From assembly GCF_036669915.1 (NCBI RefSeq), contig NC_089325.1:2127404-2191403 (forward strand): a stretch of DNA of 64,000 bases, written 5' to 3'. Of this stretch, positions 1 to 13,131 are shown in pieces. Made by a program: the position numbers and the translations under genes. Source of the stretch: Pocillopora verrucosa (Eukaryota; Cnidaria; Anthozoa; Scleractinia; Pocilloporidae). The notes under the pieces are model-generated. The model saw only the letters and a program-made list of their open reading frames with translations. It had not been told where the DNA came from and ran no database searches. Numbering within the stretch: the stretch's first letter is position 1; each line of letters starts with the position of its first letter.

Positions 1-445
1 AAAAATCAGGAGGTTTCTTTTTATTAAGTTACGATTTATCATTGCGATTACAAAAAGAGATTTTAATTTGGACTACGAGCATTAACTGTACTAACTGGAC
101 AATTACATGTATGTATTTGTCGTTCAGTGAGGTGTAGAACGTTTGGGCTAGTTGAACATGATTTAAATTTCTAAATCATACTGGTAAAAACGGTTTTGAC
201 CAACAGGCTACCTTTTCCACGCAATGCAAGTCACAGCTTAAGAAGTTGAGCATATTTATGAAAAGAAAAGTCTGTTGAAGTTCCTTATGATTACGGTACA
301 AAAAATTGTCGAAGTTACGTTAACTGAGTGCTACACTTTGGGTTTGAGAATGAGGGACGTATTAAATAACTTGTGAAAATCGCCTGAACTGAATGGTTTT
401 GAAGACATTTCAAGGTTCAGAGCATTCGATTTACCACTCAGCTGT
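1..445. other. 3' flank of the ALDH gene
   Basis: This stretch lies beyond the ALDH stop codon on the minus strand. No further exon is recognisable. An AATAAA on the minus strand (plus-strand TTTATT at 20-25), about 420 bases past the stop, is a candidate polyadenylation signal, but it rests on the hexamer alone. Confidence 0.35.
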
Positions 446-3400
446 TTAAGAATTCTTCTGCGGGAGCTTGATCGTTATCTGTCAAAACAAGGAACAACAA
501 GTTACTGAACAGAAAAGACAAGGTAGGAAGAGAGGTGAACTTTACGATCAGACGATAGACTGAGTGATTGCCAGGGCGTCGGAGCGCATAACCAACAAAA
601 ACAAAATTATAAGAATTAAAATAACACTTAACCTTTAATGGTGTTTTAGTTCGTGCTTATTGCTTTATCAGGGACTGGATAAGATGGAAGGGTTTATGTT
701 TCTGTGGAAACTACGTGGAACACCACCTATAGATCCTATGAACACACCAGTGGAGAAAGCACAGTTTCCATAAATTGTCACCTACCGTTTTCACCTCCGA
801 ATATTGCTCAAGACCATACTCTCCCCTAATAAATAAAATAAAATAAAAATAAATAAATAAGTATCAAATAAGAAAATAGATAGAAATAAAATAAGCAGAA
901 TTTCCTTATGAGCGTGAGATGTTATTTATGGCGGGTATTTTGGGAACATTGCACGAAGCTGTGAGAGAAAGAAGCATCAAATACGAGAACTCACAATTCC
1001 CTCCCTGATCCAGACATTTTAAAGCCACCAAATGGCGCTTGGACATCCAGAACATCGTAGCAGTTGACCCTGTAACAGGAGAGAAACACACGTTCCCATA
1101 TGGAAATATAATGAATTCATTCAATTAACTTGTGGAGTAAGGTGTTCCTTAAATCTGATACTCACCAAACAGTGCCAGCACGGATGCTGTGGGCGATAGT
1201 ATTCATCTTGTCAATGTCCTTGGTAAACACAGAGGCAGCCAAACCATAAATGGTATTGTTAGCTCGTTCAATCAATTCGTTCATGTCCTTGAATTTCATG
1301 ATCTGCATCACGGGTCCAAAAATCTGACACAACACAAAATTATAGTCATTAGTTCGCTAATAGCTTCTGTCATCTTATTAATATTTTAACGACCAATTCA
1401 ATCAATTAGTGCACCTCTTCCTTTGCAATTCTCATGTGATCTTGGACATCAGTAAAGACGGTGGGCTGCACAAAGTAGCCTTTGTCACCATGCCTCCCTC
1501 CTCCAAAGACCATATTGGCACCTTCCTTGTTTCCACTTTCTATCAGGGACATAACCTTGCTAAACTGCTCCTGATCAACCTTTAGGAAAGTAAAGAGAGC
1601 AGCAGTTTTAGAAATTTTGCAAAGACCAGGCGTTTCCATAATCTTTCCTTCGGTGTAGCGCGAAAAGCAGGAGTGGCATCCCGAATCCGTTGGCTTAGGG
1701 ATGAATTGGGCGGGGAAGAGTTGATAGTTCTACTCTTTTCCTGTCCAGTATCAACAACCCCCCCCCCCAAAAAAAAAAAAATTTTTTTTCCAGTTGGCCA
1801 TTAAGAAACGGCAACATTGGATTGTAAGGTTGGCACTAAGGAATGGCCAAAGAGAGCACGACTATCCAAGCCAAAGGCAACGGATGTCTACCGAAAACGA
1901 CGACGGCGAAGATGACCGAAGCGCCCTCCATTTTTCACCAATTATTATTACCTGTGGTCCTTGTTCTGTATTCAAATCAAAAGGGTTGCCAACGACACGG
2001 CTTTTGGCCCTCTCCACACTTCTTTGCACAAACTCGTCGTAAATCGGCTCCTCTACGAAACAGCGGCTGCCAGCGCAGCAACACTGACCCTGGTTGAAGA
2101 ACAGAGCAAAGTGACTCATTTCCACTGCGCTGTCGATATCGGAATCAGCAAACACCACGTTAGGACTCTTGCCACCAAGTTCCAGGGTGACGTTCTTCAA
2201 GTTGCTTCTGCCAGCTGCTTGCATAATTACATGCCCAATCTACGAGATAAAATTACACGTGAAAAAGAGTAATATTCGCTTTTTGCAGGAGTAGTTCTGT
2301 CCCAGATTTCACAACAAATATTCTATGACTAAGAAGTTCAACCGTATAAAAACATTCAAAAATAAAACATTCAAAACGGCCCCAAAAGAGTGTAGACTCC
2401 CGACAATATCCCATGATGAAAAAAAGGCCTAGTGGAATTTGGCGGACTGGATAATGATCATTGTCTGGAAGAGATTTCAGGTTTGGTTTTTGCTTTTTTC
2501 TTTTTTTCTTTTTCCTGTGCTTTTTTAGGCTGTGATGATCAGTTCATCTGTTTGCTTTTACATGCAATCTTGGGCCAATTTAAACAAAACACTGTCTACC
2601 CTCTCCTCTTTCCTAGAAGAATATTTACCGTTCAATTTTTAAAACAAACCACTTTTCAGTGTGTTCTCGTTATATTACATGACCTTTACCTCAGTGGAAC
2701 CAGTGAAGGCAACTTTATCAATCTCCATGTGTTCAGCGATTGACATTCCTGCTGTAGGTCCGTAGCCTGGAACCATATTTACAACACCTGGCGGGAAACC
2801 AGCCTGTCAAGAAACCAACAAAAAAGGTTTGTCTTCTTACTGGGCTGAACTCGGACAAACTTTTGGCGAAATAAGCTGTCCTTTCAGCCTCCCCTCCCCC
2901 CCCCCCTCACCTTCATTATGCATATTCTTCATATTGTTGTCAATAGATTAAAAAGTTACTTAGTTGGCCATCATTTCCTTCATTCTCATTATCTAAGTGT
3001 GTTTTTTAGAGGTGATAATGTACGGGGAATTTCGATGCTTGTCCCCCCTACAAGTTAAAAGAGTTACAGTAAAAACCCGCATATTGAAACCTAGGTTTTC
3101 CAAGTTTGCCTCCATAGGTTCTTACATAAATGGTGTTTACTGTGAAATAAGGCTACCTAAGTTCTTAATTACGTTCTTAATTTTTGTTTAAAAACAAAAA
3201 ACAAAAAAAAATAAACACTTGTATTGGTTGGTGTGGGTGTGATAATGCGCTGTTTGCCAACCTCATAGTGCCCTACTTTACACGGTTTACTTGTACACAC
3301 AGTCTGATATGTTGTACAACTATGGGTGTATCGACAATACAGCATTGTGGTCTTAAAACACAGCCAGTGTTCTGGCGTTGTTACCTTTTTGTATTGCATG

Positions 3401-6400
3401 CGATTTACCGTGTCAAATTTGAACAAATTGCTCATTCCAAAAACAAGAACCTGTATAGAGATTTTAGTCTTAAATGAGTTTTTATGAGAGGAGTGCTTAA
3501 CAGGGAAATTTTAGACTTTCTATCTTTCTAATTAAGATTAAGTACCTCAGCAATTAGAGACGCCACATATAAGGCAGTCAGTGGTGTCTGTTCTGCTGGT
3601 TTCATTACAATTGCATTTCCAGCCGCCAGGGCTGGACCAAGTTTCCAGGCTTGCATCAGCAGTGGGAAGTTCCATGGGATTATTTGACCAACAATACCAA
3701 CAGGTTCATGGCGGGTATAGGTTAAGAAACTGCCATCTGTTGAGTGAATTAAACGATTCATAACAATGAAAATACTACGATCAGCATCAAATGATAGAAC
3801 ACATTTCTTTGCTACCAGGTAAAACGTTTGAAAAGGTTTGTAGGGGGAATATAAGGAAGAGGTCCACAAACTTAATGTTCGCCTCTTGTTATCACCCTAT
3901 GGGTAGAGCTGGTTGTTCCATGGAGGTTAGGCAGAAGCAAGCAGCAGGAAGCAAATAACTGGCATCAAAAATGATCAATTTTTTGAGAGTTAACCAACAT
4001 CATTTGACAATGAACACTTCAGCAGATGTTAAATTGACATAAAATGCAAACACATTGATATCAATTATCAACTGAAGTTCCACAGGGTGTAGAATGAATA
4101 AAAGAAGACTGGACACATATTTACAGCACTACTGTTTTGTGAGAGCATAAGTGAGCCTGTCTAAGATAAGCCAGTCTGTTTCATTAGTGCACCACGTGCC
4201 TGTCTTTCAAAAAGTAACTACAGGCATAATGCCTTAAAGCTGGGTTTCCAAGAGAATCACAACCAAGGAATGAACAAGCCTTACTGGAGGAGCTTACTGC
4301 CTATTATAGTAAAAGCTTAAAGAATTCTTGGTCACCTAAGACAACATGTGGTTATGTGGTTGATAACTCGTTAAAATGAATATGCAAAATTCCATTGAGT
4401 TTATTGGCTTTCCATAACTTCAAAGTAATAAACTTACCAATTGGAATTGTCTTGCCATGAATTTTGTCTGCCCACCCAGCATAGTATCGATAGCACTTAA
4501 TTGTCATGGATAAATCAATATTGAAAGAATCATTGAATGGCTTGCCATTGTCCAAAGTCTCTAAACTCTAGGAGAGAAGAACCACATTTTGTCTTATTTC
4601 ATACTTTATAGCTGAATTAACAAAATGTACAAGGTTGTGTACTCTGAGAACAACCAATGTTGTGAGTACGTTTTTCTTTTTACAGTCAGAGTTTGAACAC
4701 CCACAGAATGATTTAATGTATATGTTCTTGCAACAAAATGAGGCTGGCTTTCTTAACAAGCTTAACTAAAACAAATCAAGAATGCATCCTGACTAGCTAA
4801 TCTAGTTTACAAGATTACATATAATTGAACTGCCTAGAACTGCCTGCTTTGCTGCAAAAAAACAAAATTCACATGAAAATATGCAAACAAATAAGACAAA
4901 AATTGCCTCTATTTCACTTTGAAGTACAGCAGACATGCTTTACCCTTAGTGTAGTCATTAGGCTAAAATATATCACAGATCATTCATTCCCTTCACTCAT
5001 TTTGGTCAAGATGGCTTTATTTAATTTCTTTTTTTTTTGCATTTGTTCACGGCAAGTTTATGTAACAGCTTTGATTGACTCTAGTTATTGAATAAAAGGA
5101 AAGGACTTCACATTTTACCTCTAAAGTTTAGGACTATGATTGCTAATAATTTCACTTTTACTCCAACAAAATGTTAGTACTTACTGCAAGATAAGCTTGA
5201 TCTCGTTCAAGCAAATCAGCCAGTCTGTTCAAAAGCTTTCCACGTTCTGATGCATCCATTGTTCTCCAAGGACTGCCTAGCTTAAAGGCCTCTTTGGCTG
5301 CCTTAACAGCAATATCAGCATCTGCCTAAAGAACATATTGGTTATTAGCACTTCTGCATGCCTCACCTGCATAAGCAAGATTCAAGCATTTTGCAAATCT
5401 ATCTCCCACAAGTCCATACATGTAAATCACATTTTGTTTGTTCCCATACTGATAATTTGTAAAACATTTTATCTGTTTAGACTAAATTAAAATCCCTCCT
5501 GATCAAAAGTTTTTGCATTGATTTATCAGTTTTGTGGTGATTGTTACAATTGTAGCATTGATCTCTATCAGTGTTTACAGCCATTTTCCAACCAAGCCTG
5601 TTTTCACCAAATAATGCATGAATGACCACTGCAATAAAAATAGAATGTTATCTTCAAAGCCAATGTTATCATAGTTTGTAAAGTGTATGGTTTACCTTGT
5701 CACCCTCAGCCACATCACATATTTTTTCCCCAGTTGCAGGGTTGATTGTGGGGAATGTCTTGCCACTGACAGAGTCCACAAACCTGTTGTTGATGAAAAC
5801 CTGGGGAACAAGGACTTAACTTTTACCATACTGATTCAGTCACATTTTTGCTTAAGTTATGCTAGCAGTTACTGCTAACCAGTAAAGTTTAGTTGAGTTA
5901 ACTAAACTTAACTGATTAGCAGGGGCATTAAAGAACCCATACACTTCTCTCAAAGAGTGGGGAACATAGCTCCTGGAGTTGTGGCCAGGCCTCGTGACAG
6001 TCACTGTTTATTACAAGCCCCAATTTAAATCACCTTTGTGTTGAACTAGACCAGCCTGTTGAAATATTGCAAATACATACAACACATATATGTATGTACA
6101 GTGTGTACACACATCATTTGCAAAGGGTTTTAATGGCAGCCTACTTATGGAGATGCTATGCCCACTGAAACTGTATCTACATAACAAAGATGACAAACAA
6201 AAAATTTCTTAATTGGCCCAGTCCCTAAAAGCCTGCAAAGGTCAGAGAAAGGCATGCTTCATAAAACCCAAGACACAACAGTTTCAATGAACACACTTCT
6301 CAAAATTCATTGAGACAATTCTTCATTGGATTTCAGTTAACCCTTTAACTCCTGTGAGTGACCAAGACAGAATTTCTCCTTCTATATCTAGACAATGTTA

Positions 6401-7952
6401 AGCAGACAAGTGATGAGAATAAAGTAAAATATCAATTATGGGATTGCTACTTGATCCCATACCAAATTCTCCAAATTGACATCATTATAATTGTATGGAA
6501 GGTAGTAATGAGAATTACAGAGAGATCTTGAGAGTTAAAGGGTGAAAAATCTTTGGGAAAACCATATTCTTAACTACGAATGATTAATAAATGTCTGTGT
6601 TTACCTTTATCTGAAAACTATACTCTGACTGCTTTCATTGCGAAAACAAGATAGCAAAAGCTTACACAAACACTTAAAAAAGCATATGCAAAGTGTCACA
6701 GTGGATGAGAATTTTTCAAAATGATTTACCTGATTGTACTTCACTTCAGGACTGTCATCAATCTTACGCTGTCAAATAAAAAAAGACCCATGTCAGACAA
6801 CTGTCATATTTATCCTGATATTTTACAAATTTTAATCACTGTCAAAAAATGGAAGTTAATCAGATATGAAATCACTACACATAAGGGATTACATTGTGAG
6901 ATAACAGGGCTGTAGCCAGACTTCAGAACAAGATGACGCAAGTTTCAAGCAATGAATATGCAAGCCACTATGGGGGTCTGGCATGCCCCTCCAGAAAATT
7001 AATTTTCAAAGCTGGAGGCTCAGAAATGCTCTTTTAAGCATTTTCCATGGCATTTTTCTCCAGAAAAGTCAATCTTGGGCCAAAATCAGGACAAGGCCTC
7101 GTCTTGCCTCATGCTAACTACAGCCCTGGATAATTATAATGCAGTTATGTGGTTTACTTGCATTTCTACATTGGTTTGTTTTCATGACTTTTTCCAAAAC
7201 CTCAAAATGACCTTTACCTCACAGAATTAGTTTGCTCCAATCAACCATAATAAAAGAACAATGCGCATTGCCTATTTTAAATAGTACAGTTGACGCCATG
7301 TGGTATATATTGTCAATATGCTCAACTTTCCTTTTCTGCTCATGTACATCACATTGCTAGAGAGAAAATTTTAGTCAGAGAACAAAATGTGGAAAATAAA
7401 AAAGTCCTAGAGGCAAGCTTCAGTGAGAGCAGAATGTAAACATTCTTACACAGGTATGTTTAAAATTCATGTTTTTTTTTTTCCTGTAGTCAAAGTAATC
7501 ACAAGTCATCTGACGTCATTGCTCTAGAGTTGTTACTCGCCAAGATATTCTACAAGAGGGGTTTGCAAAGGTCTTGATCTTAAAAACAAAATAAAACTGC
7601 AAGATGCGAAATAATAAACACTGCGTCACGTTCGTGAAGCAGTCATGATTTTGTTCAAAACTCTGATTAGCTCAATATTGTAGGTTCCTTTTTTAATCGA
7701 ATACTTCGAAAACTTGTAAACCTGCCCACAGACGAGAAGTTAGAATAAAAGACGCTGTTTACTTGACCTACATCGTGCAAGAACAAATACTGTTTCCCGT
7801 GGTGCAACATGAAACCAGCCAACATTTAACGTATTTGATTACGTTACCTCAGCGAGCGTTGCGAAAGAAGACCGACTGATGGAAGCAGGAGGAGCAAAAA
7901 GCCTTCTTGGAACGACTCGTGAAAGTGACCTCAAGGGAAGACGAAATGCCAT
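446..7952 (-). CDS. ALDH2: Mitochondrial aldehyde dehydrogenase (ALDH2-like), 13 exons
   Basis: NAD-dependent oxidation of aldehydes to carboxylic acids, probably in the mitochondrial matrix. I assembled 13 coding exons, all with GT-AG sites and continuous phase: 7848-7952, 6730-6768, 5696-5800, 5185-5325, 4438-4567, 3546-3736, 2690-2803, 1952-2239, 1415-1579, 1166-1323, 995-1069, 786-825, 446-478. The sum is 1584 nt, 527 residues plus stop (human ALDH2 is 517). Exon 1 encodes an Arg/Ser-rich presequence starting [17 protein letters not shown], a typical mitochondrial targeting peptide. Visible motifs: PWNFP with Asn196, Lys219, FTGSTE (270-275), catalytic base Glu295 in LELGGKSP, and catalytic Cys329 in QCCCAGSR. 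The C-terminus is [10 protein letters not shown], almost identical in form to vertebrate ALDH2. The weakest splice site is the exon 9 donor (GAG|GTGCAC). The gene lies head-to-head with lectin gene A, with 1.95 kb between start codons. Family assignment is firm; ALDH2 against the close ALDH1 paralogues rests on the presequence and C-terminus. Confidence 0.95.
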
Positions 7953-9754
7953 GACGAGATTTCTAGAAGAGGAGAAAAAGAAACACCCCACTTAATGTAT
8001 CCGTTAGAATGCAACATTGTAACTCAGAAAAGTCACTGCATAATGTTAAATTTCAGTTGACTCGTCAAATCTCATAAGGTTAGAGCTCATAAGATGACTT
8101 CGACAACCAGACATCGCATTTATTTTGTTTCCATTTATATGTAAACACGCCTCATTCGAAAACAACTCACGTTTAGCAAGTTTCAGTCAGATATGTAGAG
8201 TACAGGCACATTCGTTTTCAAATTTTCGGGCATCATACTATTGACTTCAAAATTATACAAACAATATATGTACGCTAAGAAAACACTAACAACGACAGGC
8301 TCTGAATACAGCTCATAATTAGATAACGAGCATTTGCGAACACGAAACTATAATTAGAGAGCTTTCTCGCGCGAGATTCCCAAATCCCAACACGACGTTC
8401 GTAAAAATGCACCTTACCCAGGCACCTACAATCGTTCCCAACTAGGAGGCCACGCAATTAGGGTCTTTCACTCACCTTTCGATAGAAAAACCACCGTGAT
8501 CACCTGAGTCGATCGAACTTTCTACGCGTTGGCTTAAGGAAACCGCACTTATCGAGTAGTGTCCAATATCTCCTCGGATCAAACACTCCCTCTGGGAGCC
8601 TGGGGAAAAGGTGTGTTGAAGTTCTTGAACGATAAAAGTTCAAAATTAATAGTTTACAGAGAGATATCGCACAGCGTTTTTATTACCTAATAGGATAATG
8701 GTTGCTGTGTTGGTTTCGCAAGAAAAATGGGGCAAGTTGAGGAAGAAAGTGTCCCTAAATATGAGACGCTCACTTCGTTCCTTAGCCCCCTCCCCCAGAC
8801 ACACCTCTAGATGGTCAGCCAACCACGAGGCTTGGACGCACGTACGGCTGTCATTCTCGCTAAGCTTCAGTGAACACGCTGTTGGATTGTATGACCGCCT
8901 GTCGAGGCAGATCCTTCCAAACAATTCTTATGAATTGATTCACGTTTTAGTAAGACTTACTTATGCATTAGTAATTACTAATCGATCTTTCTACTCTTCA
9001 AATACTCTCTCTTAGAGCCAATAGAATCATAACTGGATTAACATCGTGAGAATAGCGATAATAAACCGTCACAAAGGAAACTTCACATGTAAAAACGCGT
9101 AAAATGTAAATTTAATATCCTTTCAAGAATACAGCGCAAGAAGCAGAAGCTTTTACTGTAATCTCTAGGATTTCTATGCAAGACTTGTTCACATGCAGTC
9201 TTCGTGTGAGGGTGTCACGCATTTCTTACAGGCAGAGTTTCGTGACGAAGGGCTACCGCCGAAACGTCAGCTTCGAAACTCTTTGCGATGAACACCACAG
9301 TTTCTCTAGAAAATTATCCCCTTTATTCATTTTTTCCTTATCCTACTTATCATTTGTGTTCAGCTCACACAATTGCGAAGAAAGCCTCCCAATCAATTCA
9401 TCGCAAGCCCGTTAAAAAAAAAAAAGTTTGATGAGAGGACTAAGCTTTAAAAAACAAGTAACAAAGAAACCGTTGGCAAAATATCACTTATGCCCTATTT
9501 TTTAGATAAAAGATACCTCTTCCGACGGATCTTTTAAATATTAAATAGAGAACTGCTAGTCTAGCCTATCTGAAAGGTCCAAGTAGGTTACAAAGACTAA
9601 ACTATTTCCATCCTAATTGTTTTTCTCTTCAAAGTAGAAGTGATTACATGAGATAATATTTGTTTGAAATTACGCCAGATGTTAACCACCTAGTGCTGAC
9701 TGGCTGGGAATTCAGCAAATAATTTTTACAATAACAAAGGTAGAATTAAAAATA
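7953..9754. other. Intergenic block between ALDH and lectin gene A
   Basis: Contains the ALDH 5' flank and then a block of roughly 1.3-1.7 kb that recurs, more or less complete, upstream of every lectin copy (near 24.5, 33.1, 37.0, 44.7, 50.8 and 61.0 kb). Around 9230-9275 lies a decayed hammerhead-like sequence (GTGACGA, then GAAAC-GTC-AGC) that is part of the shared unit. No coding exon is convincing here. Confidence 0.6.
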
Positions 9755-9785
9755 GGCAAAATTGCCAGGTGCCAAGCGCATTGTG
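9755..9785 (+). promoter_or_regulatory. Conserved upstream dyad of lectin genes (copy A)
   Basis: The inverted repeat GGCAA-AA-TTGCC, followed by AGGTGCCAAGCG, sits 152 bases before the start codon. The same block is present at 18444 (B), 26529 (C), 34398 (D), 38702 (E), 46200 (F), 52916 (G) and 62522 (H), at 143-151 bases from the ATG except in G. TTGCC(N4)GCCAA resembles a nuclear factor I palindrome with altered spacing. Its placement suggests a core promoter or proximal element, but recent duplication alone could also preserve it. No clear TATA box is seen. Confidence 0.4.
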
Positions 9786-9906
9786 ATTAGGAGTCTTTCG
9801 CTGGATCAGAGTCAAAAACGAAATACACAACGAGTCTAAATAATAACCCTGGCATCCCAATCTTGGCTAAGGAACTGAACCTCTTTATCTACCTATCTAC
9901 TTAAAC

Positions 9907-12900
9907 ATGCACCTACTAATATTGTTCTTGATCTGTGTCACTGCTTATGCAACAAGTCGCATTTCAAACAGGTTTCCCAGATTTCAAGCCGCTAATTTTG
10001 GCGAGAGGATGGACGGGAGACAACTCAACGGGAGCGTGATAAAGGAGATAGAGGTGGAATCAGAAAGTTCATGTAGATTGGAGTGTGTCAACGAAGAGCG
10101 ATGTAAGTCTTACAACTTTGGAGGCAAAAAGAACAAACCTGAGAGATGGAAGTGTCAGATCAGTGACTCGGGTCGATTTGAGAGGCTAGCTAGGGCCAAC
10201 TTCATTGAGAACAAAGACTTCAGTTACAGAGGGATAAAGGTATTTGCAATGCATTTCAAATGACTTTGACTACCGCCTAGATATACGAAAAAATTCGAGA
10301 AAAAGACAATTAATGGTAAAAGAAAATAAATTGATAAAATTGCAGAATTCATCTAAGGAGGCTCTATAGTGTATTTTTCTTAATGTTGGCGCGCACGCCA
10401 ATGTATTGTTTTTGAAAAGTTTAGAAAAGTTTTACGATTTTGCCTTTCAGGGTCACTAAAAGCCATCAAAAGGCGATGAGCAAGGTTCGGACAATCGTTT
10501 GCTGTAGCAAATTTTATCAAAGTGATTTTCGTGATAAAGCTGAGGCTCCACGAAGGGAGGCGCTCGCCAGTTATAATTCTTCAAATTCGATGAAATTTTT
10601 CAAAATATTCATAAGTTGTGAAATTTGTCCTGCCGATCATTTTAAAGTTGGAGAAAAAGGGTTACAAATTAAAGGCAGTTTCCACACTATTTGCAATTTG
10701 GTGTTATCTTTCTCTATCTCAAATTTGGTCCTATGAATTGTTTTATCAACAGGCACTAGGAAGGGCACAAATATGTTTAATGGTCCGACAAATCTTAGGA
10801 AATTCCATCTTAGGAAACGCCATAAATCGTGCTCAAAAGATCCCTAATTTCTCTGTCGCAAAACATTACGCGATGGAATAGAACTTCGCTAGGATCTACA
10901 TCTGAGCAAGCGTAAACTTTCGAGTCTGTCGCCTTTTAGCAATCTTTCCCATTGTGTTTTGTTTTCGGTTGACCTCTTTTCAGGCGTATTGAGCCGCCAT
11001 GTTATTTTGTCACTTTCAAGGCCCCCACTATGTTCACACCCAGATCTCGCGCGATCAAAAAACCCTATGAAGCCTCCTTAAACGACAAATATAAAAAAAA
11101 AATGCGAAATTGAAGCAGACACGTTCGTTCAAGCATTTTTACAAAACATTAGGGAATCATAGAGAACTCTCTTTCATTACTAACCACAAAGTTTAGTTAA
11201 GAAGTTTTTTTTCTCCGATTGAAAGCTAGAGATTATCTCAGTTCATCATAACATAAAACGACCTAGTAGATTGACAATGGCGCTGCTATTTAACAAGTCG
11301 AGAGTAGCCTAGCGTGGTCTATACTCTTATCGACAAAGATATCGGTCATTACATTGGTCAGAGAGCTGATAAAGCCATTGTGTGACACATAGACGCCAGC
11401 AGCCGACATCGACAAATTGGCCAATCAAATTGCGACTTTGCTACTAATTGTGGTAAAAAGATTTCAGTTTCCAAGCGTATTGTAGTAGATTGGCTAATTC
11501 TTTTGTTATCTGTATGGTATAAACTAAAACAGTTACTCTCCTCTGTGTCGTTGAAAGCGGTGGATATTTACCTCGTAGGCCACTCAAAGGCTCGCTAAAT
11601 ATCCAGCACTATCCACCTCTACTTCGATAAACAATTGTTAATAATAATAATGACATCATCTTCATCAATTTAATCGTCGGCATCATTGATATATTATCAT
11701 CATCATTATAAATTTTATTACTCTCACTAATATTATTATCATCATTGTTGTTGTTTACAATCAGAGCGTATGCGAACGAGATAAGTCAGATTGCGGCAAA
11801 AACGAAATCTGCATCGTAGACATTCGAACCAACAGTGCACGATGCATTTGCAAGCATGGTTACACGGGAAAGCCCTGTAGTAAGTGAAATAATAATGACA
11901 ATAATAATGCAAAGAAAAAAAGCAAAGAAAACCGGCACAATAGTGCTTTCACTGCTCGAACTTAGAAATTTCACACCTCGAGCACTAGGTGTACACAATT
12001 TCTATATTTGTTGATCAACCCCTCCTCTCAATAAATTTCCTTTGTTGTTGTAATTGTTGTTGTTGTTGGTATTTTCCAAACGTAATAATCATTCATCATC
12101 AAGAGAAACACTACCCCCATGACTAAGTAAAAATAAATTACTTTTACTATAGTCCAAGCGTACGATTCAAATCAAATTTTTCGTCAACCAGGAGAACCCA
12201 AAAGTTGTGCTCTACTTTATCAAGATGGTGTCACATCTAGCGGCGTGTACACTATTAATCCAGATGGCGGAAATGCCATGCAAGTGTTGTGTGACATGAC
12301 CACGAACGATGGAGCTTGGACTGTTTTTCAGAGACGTTTAAACGGCTCTGTTGATTTCTATCGAGATTGGTCGTCCTACAAAAATGGCTTCGGAGATTTA
12401 CACGGCGAGTTTTGGCTTGGAAATGACAATCTTCATCGTTTGACAGCCGCTGGTAACGTTTCGTTGAGAGTTGACCTGGAGGACTTCGAAGGTAACATCA
12501 CATACGCTGAGTACGCGACATTTAAGGTGGCGGACCAGACAGATAAATACCGAATTCTTATTGGTGGATACAGTGGGACAGCTGGAGACGGTATGAATGT
12601 ACACAGGTATTAAAAACAGTAGTTTAGAAATGAGGAATGGGGTTGTTGAAAGTAAAATGTCTGATAATTTGCAGGCAAATATTTTTATATCTATTCTTTT
12701 ACGAGACTTGTGCGAGTAAAGAGATGGAATCCTAAAAATATTCTCAATTCATTCATTTTCTATTTATTTTCCTTTTTGTATCTGCCATTTCCGATTTTGG
12801 CTTATGAGATGTTGAACTAGTGTACCAAAAGCTCAAATTCTATCTAATGTTCATTCAATTTAATCATAAGATCTACAAACCGTATTTTGTGGTATTAACT

Positions 12901-13131
12901 TTTTGTAGTGATATGCAGTTCTCCACGAGAGATAGTGATAACGACGTAAAACCGGACGGCAGCTGTGCTCAGAAGTTCAAAGGCGCCTGGTGGTACAGAG
13001 CCTGTCTGCATTCCAATCTAAACGGGTTGTATCTCAACGGAAGTCACTCCTCATATGCTAATGGTGTCAACTGGTTTCCTTTTAAAGGATATCTCTACTC
13101 ACTGAAACGTACAGAAATGAAAGTAAAGTAG
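9907..13131 (+). CDS. Lectin gene A: secreted PAN-EGF-fibrinogen (FReD) protein
   Basis: Four coding exons with GT-AG sites: 9907-10239 (phase 0), 11765-11879 (ends phase 1, donor A|GTAAGT), 12153-12606 (ends phase 2), 12909-13131. They join to 1125 nt, 374 residues. Residues 1-15 are a signal peptide with an AYA cleavage site. Residues 30-111 are PAN/apple-like with cysteines 56, 60, 66 and 83. Residues 114-149 form an EGF domain with six cysteines (114, 121, 127, 138, 140, 149). Residues 166-374 form a fibrinogen C-terminal domain with cysteines 168, 196, 320 and 333, GEFWLGND, the calcium loop DSDND (309-313), [13 protein letters not shown] and a YSLKRTEMK end. Proteins of this type (ficolin, tachylectin 5, FREP relatives) bind acetylated sugars outside the cell and often act in innate recognition; that role is inferred. 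Copy A has Leu after Cys333 where most other copies have His. Start chosen for the signal peptide shared by all copies. Confidence 0.9.

Larger units (their letters stand above)
3626..9906. repeat. Parental segment of an ALDH-lectin segmental duplication
   Basis: From inside ALDH exon 6 through the ALDH 5' end and the 5' flank of lectin gene A, this segment is repeated in the same order and orientation at 18698-26676. The duplicate is about 1.7 kb longer because of a LINE, a hammerhead-like element and local duplications, partly offset by loss of ALDH exon 3. The similarity continues into lectin genes A and C. Confidence 0.9.

Noticed and set aside
711-825. ALDH exon 12 read through to a TAG at 711
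   Set aside because: A donor (ACG|GTAGGT) and a short last exon at 446-478 encoding [10 protein letters not shown] give the expected C-terminus.
1862-2224. Minus-strand frame running past the end of ALDH exon 8
   Set aside because: The part after the donor at 1950-1951 is intron; the exon itself is 1952-2239.
3581-3763. Plus-strand open frame across ALDH exon 6
   Set aside because: Antisense shadow of a conserved coding exon; the minus-strand reading matches ALDH residue by residue.
11638-11760. ATC/ATT-rich low-complexity tract before EGF exons
   Set aside because: Simple-sequence intron DNA present in several copies; no array or regulatory structure beyond that.
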